The notes: generated by a model not told the origin, from the sequence alone. DNA of 33,880 bases from an uncultured Oscillospiraceae bacterium (GCA_944387015.1 CALXDH010000026.1:1-33880), one strand, 5' to 3'. Shown: positions 23,736 to 32,652, counted from the first letter of the stretch. Numbers and translations: made by a program.

Positions 23736-24466
23736 AGGCGCAGGCTACTCCGAAGCCTGATGAATGTGCGATCATCCAGGCCGTTGCGGAAGGATTTTCT
23801 CGCCATGCAGAACGAACATTTATCCGAAGAACGGGAGGAGAAGGTGGGGGTAGAGGCTGCCGAACTGCTGGTGACCGCAGTCTACCCTCGAATTGCCATC
23901 TGGCGGGGGGACATCACCCGTCTGAAAGCAGACACCATTGTCAATGCAGCCAACTCCGCCCTGTTGGGCTGTTTTGTGCCCTGCCACGGCTGCATCGACA
24001 ACGCCATCCATTCGGGGCGGCGGAGCTTCAGCTTCGGGAGGCGTGCCGGGCGCTGATGAGCGCTCAGGGCTATCCGGAACCCAATGGTCGGGCTAAGCTG
24101 ACCCGCGGCTATAATCTGCCGGACCGGCATGTGTTCCACACAGTGGGGCCCATTGTCTCCAATCAGGTCACACAGCGGGATCCAAGGAAACTGGCGGATT
24201 GCCACCGCTCCTGTCTGGACCTGGCAGCAGAGCATGAGCTTCACAGCGTCGCCTTCTGCTGTATCTCCACCGGGGAATTTCACTTTCCCAACGAGGACAC
24301 AGCAAAGATCACGGTAAATACCGTGACCGAAGTTCTGACGCAAAACACTTCCATTCAAAAGGTAATTTTTAATGTAATCAAGGATATGACGGAAAATTTA
24401 TCGAACCCTCCTTGGAGCAGATCGGCCGTCTCAAGAAAACGCTTGAGGATGCAGACGCTGTGGTAG
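23736..24466 (+). pseudogene. Macrodomain ADP-ribosyl hydrolase, frameshifted and 5'-truncated
   Basis: The first frame has [54 protein letters not shown], typical of the macrodomain proteins paired with class M sirtuins. A one-base deletion at about 24012-24017 breaks the frame; the remainder ([52 protein letters not shown]) continues in the next frame. The N-terminal part before LRSLMN is missing and replaced by AT-rich DNA next to the prenyltransferase start. The intact family reverses lipoylation-dependent ADP-ribosylation. Confidence 0.85.
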
Positions 24467-24845
24467 TAGGGGCCGGGGCCGGTCTGTCCACCTCGGCGGG
24501 GCTGGCCTACTTTGGGGAGCGGTTTGAGCGGTATTTTTCAGACTTTATCCCAAATACCATATCCCCAATATGTACTCCGGAAGTTTCTATCCGTTTGAAA
24601 CACTGGAGAAGTGCTGGGCATGGTGGAGCCGCCATATCTTTTATAACCGCTATGCAGATCCGCCCACGGGCGGGATTTGATAAAAAAGGCTCTTCTATAC
24701 CTAAGGTGATTGCGGCCTGTGGCAATGCTGGGAACCATGCTGCCAGAAGACCTGGGACAACGGGGAAACCGTCCGGCGCATGGTCGCTGAGCAGCGAGAT
24801 ATGCGCGTTCCGACAGAGCTTGTCCCTTATTGCCCGGTTTTCTAA
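24412..24845 (+). pseudogene. Class M sirtuin (SirTM), decayed
   Basis: The N-terminal LKKTLEDADAVVVGAGAGLSTSAGLAYFGERFERYFSDF is the sirtuin NAD-binding start. A one-base loss near 24550 shifts the frame; KYHIPNMYSGSFYPFETLEKCWAWWSRHI follows and stops at 24680. After an internal deletion only the zinc region remains (CCQKTWDNGETVRRMVAEQRDMRVPTELVPYCPV), ending at 24845. In intact systems SirTM ADP-ribosylates lipoyl carrier proteins and the macrodomain protein removes the mark. Confidence 0.85.
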
Positions 24846-24954
24846 AATGCCCCAGCGATACGAGCAGGAACAGGGTGAGAACGCCGGAGGGATCAAGGCA
24901 CTGCGGTTGGAGCTGAAAAAGCTGGAAGATAAGCGGATGGATGTGGACACCTTT
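24835..24954 (+). pseudogene. Serine recombinase C-terminal fragment
   Basis: RFSKMPQRYEQEQ, then GIKALRLELKKLEDKRMDVDTF, matches the coiled-coil tail of large serine recombinases of Clostridial mobile elements (DUF4368-type end). It begins exactly where the sirtuin zinc region breaks off and loses similarity after 24954. A long open frame covers both, but it is a composite of relics, not a real gene. Confidence 0.65.
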
Positions 24955-25092
24955 CCGCCGGCATCTGTGCCGGAAAGTGTGGTCAAACCGTCGGGACGGC
25001 AGAACGCCCTGTTTGACAGTTTGCATAGATGCGGCAGACGGGAAGTCGAGAGGCGTCTCAAAGGCGGGGACGATATGGGAGAAAGATGTGGA

Positions 25093-25121
25093 TTGTCCTC
25101 CGATGGCTGCTATGCTATGAT
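25093..25121 (+). promoter_or_regulatory. Sigma-A promoter of tag
   Basis: TTGTCC (25093-25098), 17 bases, TATGAT (25116-25121) with a TG extension. Confidence 0.75.
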
Positions 25122-25173
25122 GATACAAACGACATGAGGAAGAACTCCGGCAATCAGGGAGGGAAATCAGACC

Positions 25174-25728
25174 GTGGAGAACATCAGATGCAGCTGGGCC
25201 AACCCCAGGAATCCCCTGTATATCCGATACCACGACGAGGAGTGGGGCGTCCCCGTCCACGATGACCAGAGGCTGTTTGAAATGCTGATCTTGGAGAGCT
25301 TCCAGGCCGGGCTCTCCTGGGAGTGCATCCTCAACAAGCGGGAGGCGTTCCGCCGGGCCTTCGACGGCTTTGACCTGGAAAAAGTCTGCGCATACGGCGA
25401 GGAAAAGCTGGCGGCGCTGGGGCAGGACCCCGGCATCGTCCGGAACAAACTGAAAATCCGCGCCGCCGTAAACAACGCCCGGATCTTCCGGGCCATCCAG
25501 CGGGAGTGGGGGAGCTTTGACCGCTACCTTTGGCACTGGACGGCCGGGAAAACGATCTCGGAGACGGGCAAGGTCAGTTCGGAACTGTCGGATGCGGTCT
25601 CCGAAGATTTGAAACGCCGGGGCATGAAGTTCGTGGGGACCGTCATCATTTACTCCTACCTGCAAGCGGTGGGAGTCATCAACTCCCACGAGGAAACCTG
25701 CTTTTGCAGGAAATCAATCAGAGAATAG
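25174..25728 (+). CDS. tag: DNA-3-methyladenine glycosylase I
   Basis: A 184-residue base-excision enzyme that removes 3-methyladenine from alkylated DNA. RCSWA with Cys6, YHDEEWGVP with His20, and the C-terminal NSHEETCFCR give the zinc snap (two Cys, two His) seen in E. coli Tag. LILESFQAGLSWECIL contains the catalytic-pocket Glu. The start is GTG with GGGAGGG ten bases upstream. It has its own promoter and terminator. Confidence 0.97.
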   Translation: MENIRCSWANPRNPLYIRYHDEEWGVPVHDDQRLFEMLILESFQAGLSWECILNKREAFRRAFDGFDLEKVCAYGEEKLAALGQDPGIVRNKLKIRAAVNNARIFRAIQREWGSFDRYLWHWTAGKTISETGKVSSELSDAVSEDLKRRGMKFVGTVIIYSYLQAVGVINSHEETCFCRKSIRE

Positions 25729-25746
25729 ACGGATGTATCGCAAACG

Positions 25747-25777
25747 GGACAGCCGAGGGACCGGCTGTCCTCTTTTT
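25747..25777 (+). terminator. Intrinsic terminator of tag
   Basis: GGACAGCC pairs with GGCTGTCC around an eight-base loop, followed by TCTTTTT. Confidence 0.9.
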
Positions 25778-25813
25778 ATGTCATCAGGAAAGACCACTCC
25801 CCATAAAACGGGA

Positions 25814-25842
25814 TTGAAGAAAATTCCAGAACTCACTATAAT
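25814..25842 (+). promoter_or_regulatory. Sigma-A promoter of the membrane protein-DUF3795-SEL1 set
   Basis: TTGAAG (25814-25819), 17 bases, TATAAT (25837-25842), 82 bases of leader. Confidence 0.75.
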
Positions 25843-25930
25843 GAAAGACAGCATTGCAGGTGAGCGCAAAGGAACGGATACAGGCGGCGGGAACGCTCCG
25901 CGGCGCCTGAGTCAGCAGAAGGAGGACACC

Positions 25931-27613
25931 ATGGAATCAAAGGAAACTTCCAAAAAGCGGTTTTATCTCAAATGGCCCTGGAATGTGCTGGTTTACATCA
26001 TTCTCGTGGTGTTGCTGCGCATTTTTGCCATTCCGGTGATCCTCCTGATCATGTGGTGGAACAAAAAGCAGCAGCCGGACGGGCCGGAAGAGGGCTACTG
26101 CCTCCAGCGGATCCGGGGACGGCTCACCGGGCTGATCTGGGCGGCCCTCTGCCTAGCGGGCGGAGGACTTGCCATCTGGTTCTTCCTAGCGGTCCAGACC
26201 ATGCCCTACGAGATGGAGCGGTTAAAAGAAGAGATCAGCTTCGGCTACTATCTGATCCCCGTGGCGGGGGCGGCGGCCATTCTGGTTGGCCTGTTCCTGG
26301 CCTACCGGAGTCTGCGGGACGCCCTGGCACCGGAGAAGAGCGCCCTGGCCCAGTCCATTCGTGACCAGCTCCCTTACCCGGACGAGGCGCCGCCGGTGAA
26401 GGAGCTCTTCGCCATGGTGGACCAAGACCTGAAGACCAACGGCCAGTGGTGCGGCAAACTGGGCGTTGGCAGGGAGTGGGTGCTGGGGGATGAAGTCTCT
26501 TCCATTTCCCGGATCCGGGGCGTGTTCAGCCGGGAGGAGCATCACACCCGCCGCGCCGGCAAACGCACCCAGGCGGTCCACATCTATGAGATCTGGATCG
26601 TGGACGACCGTCGGAAGCGGCAGGTCACCTCTCTGAGATCCCGGAAGGAACTGGAGGAAGCCATGGATTGCCTGCGGCGCCGGGCCCCTGCCGCCGTGTT
26701 CGGGGTCTACGACTCCAGGGAGTATAAGGACTTGGTTTATACCGAAGAGGACGAGCAGCAGTATGCCCAGGAACGGGCTTACCGCCAGCGGCAGGCTCAG
26801 TTCGAGGAACAGGAGCGGAAAGAGCAGGAGCGACTGGCCCAGAATCAGGTGCTCACCCTGCCCGACGGCTCCGTGACCTCCCGCATCACCGGGGACACCA
26901 TCTATCAGATGCTGCGGCAGCCCGACGAGACGGGAGAGCCCGCGCCCTTCCAGTTAGTGCCCGGCGTCCCCTTCCAGGGGCAGGGGCACACCTTCAGCCG
27001 CCTGGCCTGCCTGGCCGGCGGCGCGGCACAGCCCACCCGCATCCTGATGGAGGAGTACTCCGGTACCCCCGGAACCCCCGGACAGTACGCCTGGACCCGG
27101 GATGTGTCCGCCGGTGAGGCGGAGGAGGTACTCCAGGGCTGGTTGCGGGGGGAGATCCCCTCTCTGGAGAACTGGACGAAAATGGAGCGCTCTGGCCGCA
27201 CCTGGCAGCCCTTGGACGGCGGGAGCGCTGGGGCTGCCGCCACTCCGCCCCAGCCTCATCCGGACTGGCCCTGGCTCCTGACCGTGGGCGGGAATTCCGG
27301 CAGTACATCCGATTTTGGCTGGAGCGACGTGGAAAAGGCCCTGCGGGCGCTGAACCAGGAGGCGGACAGCTACCTGATCCTGGAGCAGAAGGACCCCCAG
27401 AGCCCGGAGACCTGCTGGTTTCTCCAGTGCGCCGTGGCCCGGCAGGGGCCGGATCAGGGCAGCTATTCGGTGGAGATCGGCTTCACCACGCCGGATGGTT
27501 CCCGCCTGTGGGAGTGGGTGACGCCCGATGTGCAGGAGGTTATCAACGATTTCTCCGATGCCTACTATCATAGGGGCCTGGATGTCTCCGGGTTCCGGGA
27601 AGCGGAGATTTGA
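25931..27613 (+). CDS. Membrane protein of unknown function
   Basis: A 560-residue protein. Three hydrophobic segments occupy about residues 15-40, 60-85 and 95-115 (VLVYIILVVLLRIFAIPVI, LIWAALCLAGGGLAIWFF, YYLIPVAGAAAILVGLFLAY). The rest is soluble and probably cytoplasmic, with a Gln/Glu/Arg coiled-coil stretch (QERAYRQRQAQFEEQERKEQ) near 280-300. The C-terminal half has a segment resembling a small alpha/beta immunity or SMI1-like fold (GNSGSTSDFGWSDVEKALRALNQE), but I do not recognise the family. ATG 25931 follows GGAGG. It begins a run with the DUF3795 and SEL1 genes. Confidence 0.75.
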   Translation: MESKETSKKRFYLKWPWNVLVYIILVVLLRIFAIPVILLIMWWNKKQQPDGPEEGYCLQRIRGRLTGLIWAALCLAGGGLAIWFFLAVQTMPYEMERLKEEISFGYYLIPVAGAAAILVGLFLAYRSLRDALAPEKSALAQSIRDQLPYPDEAPPVKELFAMVDQDLKTNGQWCGKLGVGREWVLGDEVSSISRIRGVFSREEHHTRRAGKRTQAVHIYEIWIVDDRRKRQVTSLRSRKELEEAMDCLRRRAPAAVFGVYDSREYKDLVYTEEDEQQYAQERAYRQRQAQFEEQERKEQERLAQNQVLTLPDGSVTSRITGDTIYQMLRQPDETGEPAPFQLVPGVPFQGQGHTFSRLACLAGGAAQPTRILMEEYSGTPGTPGQYAWTRDVSAGEAEEVLQGWLRGEIPSLENWTKMERSGRTWQPLDGGSAGAAATPPQPHPDWPWLLTVGGNSGSTSDFGWSDVEKALRALNQEADSYLILEQKDPQSPETCWFLQCAVARQGPDQGSYSVEIGFTTPDGSRLWEWVTPDVQEVINDFSDAYYHRGLDVSGFREAEI

Positions 27614-27639
27614 ACACCAAAATCGGGAGGTATCTTACC

Positions 27640-27996
27640 ATGAAGGAGCGGATCGGATACTGTGGGCTGGACTGTGCGGCCTGCGATGCGTACCTGGCCA
27701 CGATCCATGACGACCAGACGCTGCGGGAAAAGACGGCCAAACTGTGGTCTGAACTGAACCAAGCCCCCATCCTGCCGGAGCACATCAACTGCCTGGGATG
27801 CCGGGGAGATGGGATCAAGACGGTGTTCTGTGAACACCTGTGCGCCATCCGCCAGTGCGCCCTGAAAAAAAGCATGACCACCTGCGGCGGCTGCCCGGAA
27901 CTGGAACACTGCCAGACGGTGGGGGCTGTCATCCGGAACAGCCCGGATGCCAAGAAAAACCTGGAAGAAGCGATGCGGCTTACGGATCGCACCTGA
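27640..27996 (+). CDS. DUF3795 cysteine-rich protein
   Basis: A 118-residue small protein. CGLDCAACDAYLA at the N-terminus and the CLGC, FCEHLCAIRQCA and TCGGCPELEHC motifs are the DUF3795 pattern; about a dozen cysteines suggest zinc or iron-sulfur binding. No function is established for the family. ATG 27640 follows GGGAGG. It starts 26 bases after the membrane protein and ends 23 bases before the SEL1 gene, so the three are probably co-transcribed. Confidence 0.85.
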   Translation: MKERIGYCGLDCAACDAYLATIHDDQTLREKTAKLWSELNQAPILPEHINCLGCRGDGIKTVFCEHLCAIRQCALKKSMTTCGGCPELEHCQTVGAVIRNSPDAKKNLEEAMRLTDRT

Positions 27997-28019
27997 CGAG
28001 GCGGAAGGAGGACATACGG

Positions 28020-29258
28020 ATGGGGCGGTTTTTCAGCGACCCGGTGGAACAGGCACTTAAGTACATCTACTACGACCTGCGCGCCGGACGGGGCCAGGAG
28101 GGCTTCCAGCTGCTTCAACAGGCGGTGCAGGACGGGGATGCCGATGCCTGCTGCCTTCTGGCCCGGTGCCTGTACGGACCGGAGTACACCTGGCCCGGCC
28201 ACAAATTTCCCCAGGACGAGCAGGCGGGAGACGCGCTCATGCGCCGCTCCGTGTTGGAGGGCAGCGCCATCGGGGCGCTGCTGTCCCTGCGCTGCGGCGT
28301 GATGGACCGACAGCTGGCCCAGTCCATGCCCATGACGCTCCAGGAGGCCTTTGATACCGTGCTGGACAAGGCGGAGCACGGGGAGCCCCTGTGCCAGATG
28401 ATCGTCGGCAATGCATACTACTGGGGCGATTTCCCGGAAATTCAGGGCAAGACCCGGGAGGATTTTGGCAGCGATGACGCCGTCCAGAGCTATCTGCGGG
28501 AGAATTACGCCAAGTGCGAGGACTGGCTGTGGAAGTCCATGCGCAGCGGAAACTCCGGCGGCGTCAACCTGGCCAATTTCTACCGGGAGGGGAAACCGGG
28601 GCTCATCCCGCCCCGGCCGGAACGGGCCGTCGAGGTGTACCGCTATGGGGCGGAGCAGGGCGACCCGGCCTACCTCTTCTACTATGCCAACGAGCTCTAC
28701 GACCAGGGGAAAAAGGGAGAGGCCTTTGGGTTCTACCGGAATGCGGCGGAGGCGGGCGAGCCCCGGGCCTTCTTCTGGGCGGGCTACTCCTACGAGCTGG
28801 GCGACGGCGTGCCCAAAGACAACGTTCAGGCCGCCCAGTATTACCAGCAGGCCCTCTCGGCCCCCATTCAGGAAAAAGTGAATCCCGCCAACCGGCTGGG
28901 GATGTTCTACTATGACGGCCATGGCGTGGAGCGGGATTACGCCAAGGCCTTCCAGCTTTTGAAGTGGGCGGAGGACCACGGCGGACCGGCTATGCTTTAC
29001 TATCTGGGTGCCTGCTATGCCAACGGCCAGGGGACCCAGCAGGATTACGCCAGGGCCTTTACCTACCTGGATCGGATCGACTGGAACTGCCACCCCGCGT
29101 TTTATCTCCTGGGGAAAATGTACTGCAACGGCCTGGGCGTCCCGACGGACATCGCCAAGGGCGTGGAGTACCTCCAGAAGGCCGGCGATTATGTGGAAGT
29201 CAAAGAGGAATTAAGCCACTACAAAAAGACGCTCTTCGGCAAGTGGGTCCGGCGGTGA
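28020..29258 (+). CDS. SEL1-like repeat protein
   Basis: A 412-residue soluble protein made of SEL1/TPR-like helical repeats; clear copies are AVEVYRYGAEQGDPAYLFYYA, AFFWAGYSYELGDGVPKDNVQAAQYY, NRLGMFYYDGHGVERDYAKAFQLL and LGKMYCNGLGVPTDIAKGVEYL. Such proteins are protein-binding scaffolds. There is no signal peptide, unlike secreted SEL1 virulence factors, so it should be cytosolic. ATG 28020 follows AAGGAGGAC. Partners are unknown; the neighbouring membrane protein is the natural candidate. Confidence 0.9.
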   Translation: MGRFFSDPVEQALKYIYYDLRAGRGQEGFQLLQQAVQDGDADACCLLARCLYGPEYTWPGHKFPQDEQAGDALMRRSVLEGSAIGALLSLRCGVMDRQLAQSMPMTLQEAFDTVLDKAEHGEPLCQMIVGNAYYWGDFPEIQGKTREDFGSDDAVQSYLRENYAKCEDWLWKSMRSGNSGGVNLANFYREGKPGLIPPRPERAVEVYRYGAEQGDPAYLFYYANELYDQGKKGEAFGFYRNAAEAGEPRAFFWAGYSYELGDGVPKDNVQAAQYYQQALSAPIQEKVNPANRLGMFYYDGHGVERDYAKAFQLLKWAEDHGGPAMLYYLGACYANGQGTQQDYARAFTYLDRIDWNCHPAFYLLGKMYCNGLGVPTDIAKGVEYLQKAGDYVEVKEELSHYKKTLFGKWVRR

Positions 29259-29288
29259 GCCAGTCTCTGCGGAGGGATCATATAACGG

Positions 29289-29340
29289 AACACCGGGAGG
29301 GCTGCGTCTGAATAGGGCGCGGTCCTCCCGGTGTTTGTTT
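29289..29340 (+). terminator. Intrinsic terminator after the SEL1 gene
   Basis: AACACCGGGAGG pairs with CCTCCCGGTGTT around a 23-base loop, then TGTTT. It may also serve the convergent XRE gene. Confidence 0.75.
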
Positions 29341-29353
29341 GCCGGCGCAGGGC

Positions 29354-30412
29354 TCATTCATTTGCGCCGGCTGTTTCTTGTAAGAGCGGGCGCGGCTGTT
29401 CATATTCCGGGCTGCCCCGGAAGAAGGCAAACTCATCGCTGTGCTCCAGATCCTCCGTGATCCGGTCGTAGAGGGACCGGGCCAGGGCCGTCAGATCCCC
29501 GTCCTCCATGTGGCGGTAAAGGGAACACGCCTGGGGGTTCCAGGGCTTCTTCAGCACAGGCAGGATGTGGCTGAGGGCGGACAGACAGGCGGCTCTGTCC
29601 TTTCGGAGGGAGGCCAATTGAAACTTAGCGGTATAAGGAATCCACTGCGTCACATGGAGCAGGCTGGAGACCTGCTGGTAGGTGTCCGCGCAGAACTGGG
29701 CATCCTGTGGGCGCCCCTCTTTTTCTGCGATCTCCATCAGATGGATTAAAGCCGTCTGAAGCTCCGTGGCGCTCTGCAAAATCCGGTGCTCCCAGAGCCG
29801 CTGGGCATCCTCCCACTTTTCCTGCTGGGTGTAGAGGGTGGCCAACTGCTCCTCTTTATCGATGCGGGCGGAGGGGATCGCGTTGATGAGCTCCTCCACC
29901 CGGGCAAAGTCCTTCCGGTTGCGGTGATAGGCGATGCACATGGTGAGGGCAGCATCCCGGATTTCCGGCGTCTGGCTGTGGGACATGGTCTCATAAAAGG
30001 GCATCAGACGCTCAGTATAGTCGTCCGAATTGGAAACGCCGTAAAGAAAGCGGGCCCTGTCCAGATAGAAAATGGCCGAATAGATCAGCGCCTCACAGTT
30101 GGGGTACTGGTGGATCTTGTCCATCCCTCTCTGAAAGGCGGCCTCATACCCCTCCTCGCGGACCAACCGGTCCAGATCGTCGGTAAACCGGGCGATCTCC
30201 TCAGCGGTCAGATCCTCCCGGAAGGACAGCAGGGTGTTGAGGTCGGTATGCAGGACCCGGGCCAGGGCGGGCAGGGTGGTGATGTCGGGGTAGGTGGTCC
30301 CTTTTTCCCACTTGTGGACCGCGGGAGCGGACACCCCCAGCAGGTCTGCCAGCTGCTCCTGGGTCAGGGACAGCTCCCTTCGCTTTTCCCGAATGATTTC
30401 TCCAATTTTCAT
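29354..30412 (-). CDS. XRE-family regulator with helical-repeat C-terminal domain
   Basis: A 352-residue protein. The helix-turn-helix is at residues 1-60 (REKRRELSLTQEQLADLLGVSAPAVHKWEKGTTYPDITTLPALARVL). The rest is all-helical and TPR-like (about 70-345), the layout of peptide-sensing or other protein-binding regulators; no known ligand is evident. ATG 30412 follows GGAGGTG. It is divergent from the unknown gene at 30674. Confidence 0.92.
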   Translation of the reverse strand: MKIGEIIREKRRELSLTQEQLADLLGVSAPAVHKWEKGTTYPDITTLPALARVLHTDLNTLLSFREDLTAEEIARFTDDLDRLVREEGYEAAFQRGMDKIHQYPNCEALIYSAIFYLDRARFLYGVSNSDDYTERLMPFYETMSHSQTPEIRDAALTMCIAYHRNRKDFARVEELINAIPSARIDKEEQLATLYTQQEKWEDAQRLWEHRILQSATELQTALIHLMEIAEKEGRPQDAQFCADTYQQVSSLLHVTQWIPYTAKFQLASLRKDRAACLSALSHILPVLKKPWNPQACSLYRHMEDGDLTALARSLYDRITEDLEHSDEFAFFRGSPEYEQPRPLLQETAGANE

Positions 30413-30438
30413 ACGGCACCTCCGGTTCTGGTACTTCC

Positions 30439-30467
30439 ATGATACCAGAGCCGGGAAGCCGGAGCAA
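30439..30467 (-). promoter_or_regulatory. Promoter of the XRE gene
   Basis: Minus strand: TTGCTC, 17 bases, TATCAT with a TG extension, about 30 bases before the ATG. Confidence 0.6.
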
Positions 30468-30620
30468 TGGCCTGGTCGTTAAGCAAACGGACGGAAAAAG
30501 TAACTGCCGGTTAAATACTCTGCCTCCCGCAAAAGCTGCGCCGCAGTAAACAATAGCAGGGCCCCGTGCCCGGGGCGCAAAAAACTTCAAAAAATATTCA
30601 TGCCTTGCCTCCGCTCTCCA

Positions 30621-30629
30621 TGCTATACT
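30621..30629 (+). promoter_or_regulatory. Extended -10 promoter of the unknown gene at 30674
   Basis: TGCTATACT, 45 bases before the ATG. The -35 is weak, so it may need the extended -10 or an activator. Confidence 0.45.
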
Positions 30630-30673
30630 CTCAGAACCTGATTTAAAAAGAGAGATTACCAGGAAGGTTTGAT

Positions 30674-31312
30674 ATGAAGCGTATCGTCACCAATGGGATC
30701 ACCAATATGGAACCATTGCAGGGCAGCAGCGAATGGTACTGGGGCGCCGACTATGCCAGCAACGATTTATACGAGGCGGAGGAGCTGTTCCGCAGCGGAC
30801 ATTCCGTTCAGAAAAACCGTCTTGTTCTGGTCCACCGCCTGGAAGGCACGGTCTATGAGCCGGTCGTCACAAAGCCAGGGCAGTATCTGGGGAAACCAGT
30901 GTGCCATAACGGGCAGATCGTACTGCTGCTGGTGGACTTCCCAGAAGGGGAGATCCGCATCTTGATCTTCCAGGAGACGGACGGGACCACCGAGCCGCTG
31001 GCGGTGCTGCCTCTCTCCATCGTGACGGACTGCTATAATTTGATGCTGGAGGCCTCGCCCCTCCTGCTGATCCGGTCGGCCCACGACAACCGGTTCCAGA
31101 TCCTCTGGCCGGAGCGTCGGGACTTTGCGATAGAAGACCATGAGGTTTTTGAGTTTCTGGAAGGAAACAGACTGTATACTTCGGTCTGGTACGAGGATCC
31201 GGACTACCGGGAAGAGGTCCTGGTGCGGGATTATGAGACCGGGGAAGTGCTGGAGCGGATCCCGGGGAACTTCCGCCGGATGCCGGATGGTCAGAACTGG
31301 CTTCTGGTTTGA
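30674..31312 (+). CDS. Conserved-looking hypothetical protein
   Basis: A 212-residue soluble protein rich in short beta strands and aromatic/acidic residues (SSEWYWGADYASNDLYEAEEL, VYEPVVTKPGQYLGKPV, DHEVFEFLEGNRLYTSVW). I recognise no family. There is no signal peptide. ATG 30674 follows AGGAAGG. It is divergent from the XRE gene, which may control it. Codon use is like its neighbours, so it is likely real. Confidence 0.7.
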   Translation: MKRIVTNGITNMEPLQGSSEWYWGADYASNDLYEAEELFRSGHSVQKNRLVLVHRLEGTVYEPVVTKPGQYLGKPVCHNGQIVLLLVDFPEGEIRILIFQETDGTTEPLAVLPLSIVTDCYNLMLEASPLLLIRSAHDNRFQILWPERRDFAIEDHEVFEFLEGNRLYTSVWYEDPDYREEVLVRDYETGEVLERIPGNFRRMPDGQNWLLV

Positions 31313-31339
31313 GAACGGTGGTTTCAGTAAGGAGGAATC

Positions 31340-31543
31340 ATATCCCTTTCTATTGTTGCTGCGAAAGATATTGATCAGGCCCTGGAGATCCTGTCGGCCA
31401 AGCCCGGAAAAGCAATGAAATCTTTCGTCGCGGAGGAGCCGAAGGGAGCAGACCGGTTCTTATACGATTTTCAGAACGTATTCACCAACTATGCGGCCTA
31501 TTATGGGAAAACTCAACCAAATCAAAAAGAAAGTGCCGCATGA
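31340..31543 (+). pseudogene. 67-codon ORF without a standard start
   Basis: A perfect AAGGAGG precedes ATA (31340) where an ATG would sit; the frame runs to TGA at 31541. The peptide (AAKDIDQALEILSAKPGKAMKSFVAEEPKGADRFLYDFQNV) has normal protein-like composition, but the first in-frame ATG is 25 codons in and has no ribosome site. It may be a gene killed by an ATG-to-ATA change, or use a rare start. I do not recognise the family. Confidence 0.45.
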
Positions 31544-31740
31544 AATGAACCAGAGTGATATTTCGTGTAGAAACAAAACCGAATACGCTATTGAAACTTA
31601 CAAAGATAGCATCCGGCCTACTTACGACTAATCAAAAGTTCATCATTTCTTGATCAAGAATAAAGGTGGATAGGTTACATTAAAACAAAGAAGTATTCGG
31701 CACTTTTACCCCCAAAAAATATAGAAAAGGCGGAGATGAT
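31544..31740 (+). other. AT-rich intergenic stretch before the ABC exporter
   Basis: A 28-codon frame (31545-31631) has no ribosome site and is not credited. A perfect 14-base palindrome TTCTTGATCAAGAA lies at 31647-31660 and could be an operator. No clear promoter is seen. Base composition drops sharply relative to the DNA before 31312. Confidence 0.5.
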
Positions 31741-32652
31741 ATGGAATATATTTTGCAAACAGAGAACCTGTCAAAAGTGTACGGAGCGAAAACAGTTCTG
31801 AATCATGTGAGCATTCATGTGCCTAAAGGTTCGATCTATGGCTTGGTGGGCAAAAACGGAGCGGGAAAAACTACACTCATGCGCATTATCTGCGGCTTGA
31901 CGCAGCAAAGCGAAGGCAGTTCTACGCTGTTGGGAAAAACAGATGACGAGACAGTGCGCAGGAATATGGGAATGCTGATCGAAAAACCGGGCATTTATGA
32001 GCATATGACGGCACTGGAAAATCTGCGCTATTTTTCACTGCTGTTTGGCATCGGGGACCGGGAACATCAACGGATACTTGAAATGGTCGGTTTGCAAAAC
32101 GCCGGGAAAAAGAAGGCAAGCCAGTTTTCTCTGGGAATGAAGCAGCGGCTGGGCATTGCAATCGCGCTGCTGGGAAATCCCGATTTTCTTATTCTTGATG
32201 AGCCGATCAACGGCCTTGACCCGGAAGGTGTATATGAGATGCGCAAAATGCTGGAGATGCTAAATCGCGAACACGGCACCACGATTATGATCGCCAGCCA
32301 TATCCTGAGCGAATTACATAAGTTAGCAACAGACTATGCCATCATTGACGGCGGATGTCTGATTGATGAGTTCAGCAAGGATACATTGGAAAGTGCATGC
32401 AGCAGCAGCGTTCAGATTATGGTTGAACCGGAATATCTGCAGGACGCAAAAATGCTTATCGCATCCCGGTATCCGGATGTTCGGTGTGAGATCCTTTCCA
32501 ACCAGAAACTGCGGCTGTATGAGAAAATCGACCCAGCAGATCTCAATCAGTTTCTGGTGGAGCACAAAGTGCGAGTGTGCGGTCTTGGGGCAAACGATGA
32601 AGACATTGAGAGATTTTTTGTGGAAAAGCTTTCGGGAGGGAAGGCGGTATGA
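31741..32652 (+). CDS. ABC exporter ATP-binding subunit (BcrA/lantibiotic-immunity type)
   Basis: A 303-residue ATPase. Walker A is GKNGAGKTT (37-45), the signature is FSLGMKQRLGIA, Walker B is FLILDEP, and the switch His is in IASHILSE. Up to about residue 215 it is closest to bacitracin BcrA and lantibiotic-immunity F subunits (KVYGAKTVLNHVSIHVPKGSIYGLVG). It powers export through the membrane subunit encoded by the next gene, whose ATG overlaps its stop (ATGA). The substrate, perhaps a peptide antibiotic, is inference. GC is lower than upstream genes. Confidence 0.93.
   Translation: MEYILQTENLSKVYGAKTVLNHVSIHVPKGSIYGLVGKNGAGKTTLMRIICGLTQQSEGSSTLLGKTDDETVRRNMGMLIEKPGIYEHMTALENLRYFSLLFGIGDREHQRILEMVGLQNAGKKKASQFSLGMKQRLGIAIALLGNPDFLILDEPINGLDPEGVYEMRKMLEMLNREHGTTIMIASHILSELHKLATDYAIIDGGCLIDEFSKDTLESACSSSVQIMVEPEYLQDAKMLIASRYPDVRCEILSNQKLRLYEKIDPADLNQFLVEHKVRVCGLGANDEDIERFFVEKLSGGKAV

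Noticed and set aside
24412-25137. One 241-codon frame treated as an intact gene
   Set aside because: It joins the start of a sirtuin, out-of-frame sirtuin sequence and a recombinase tail. It is a composite of relics.
31545-31631. 28-codon frame starting one base after the previous stop
   Set aside because: No ribosome site and no recognisable sequence.
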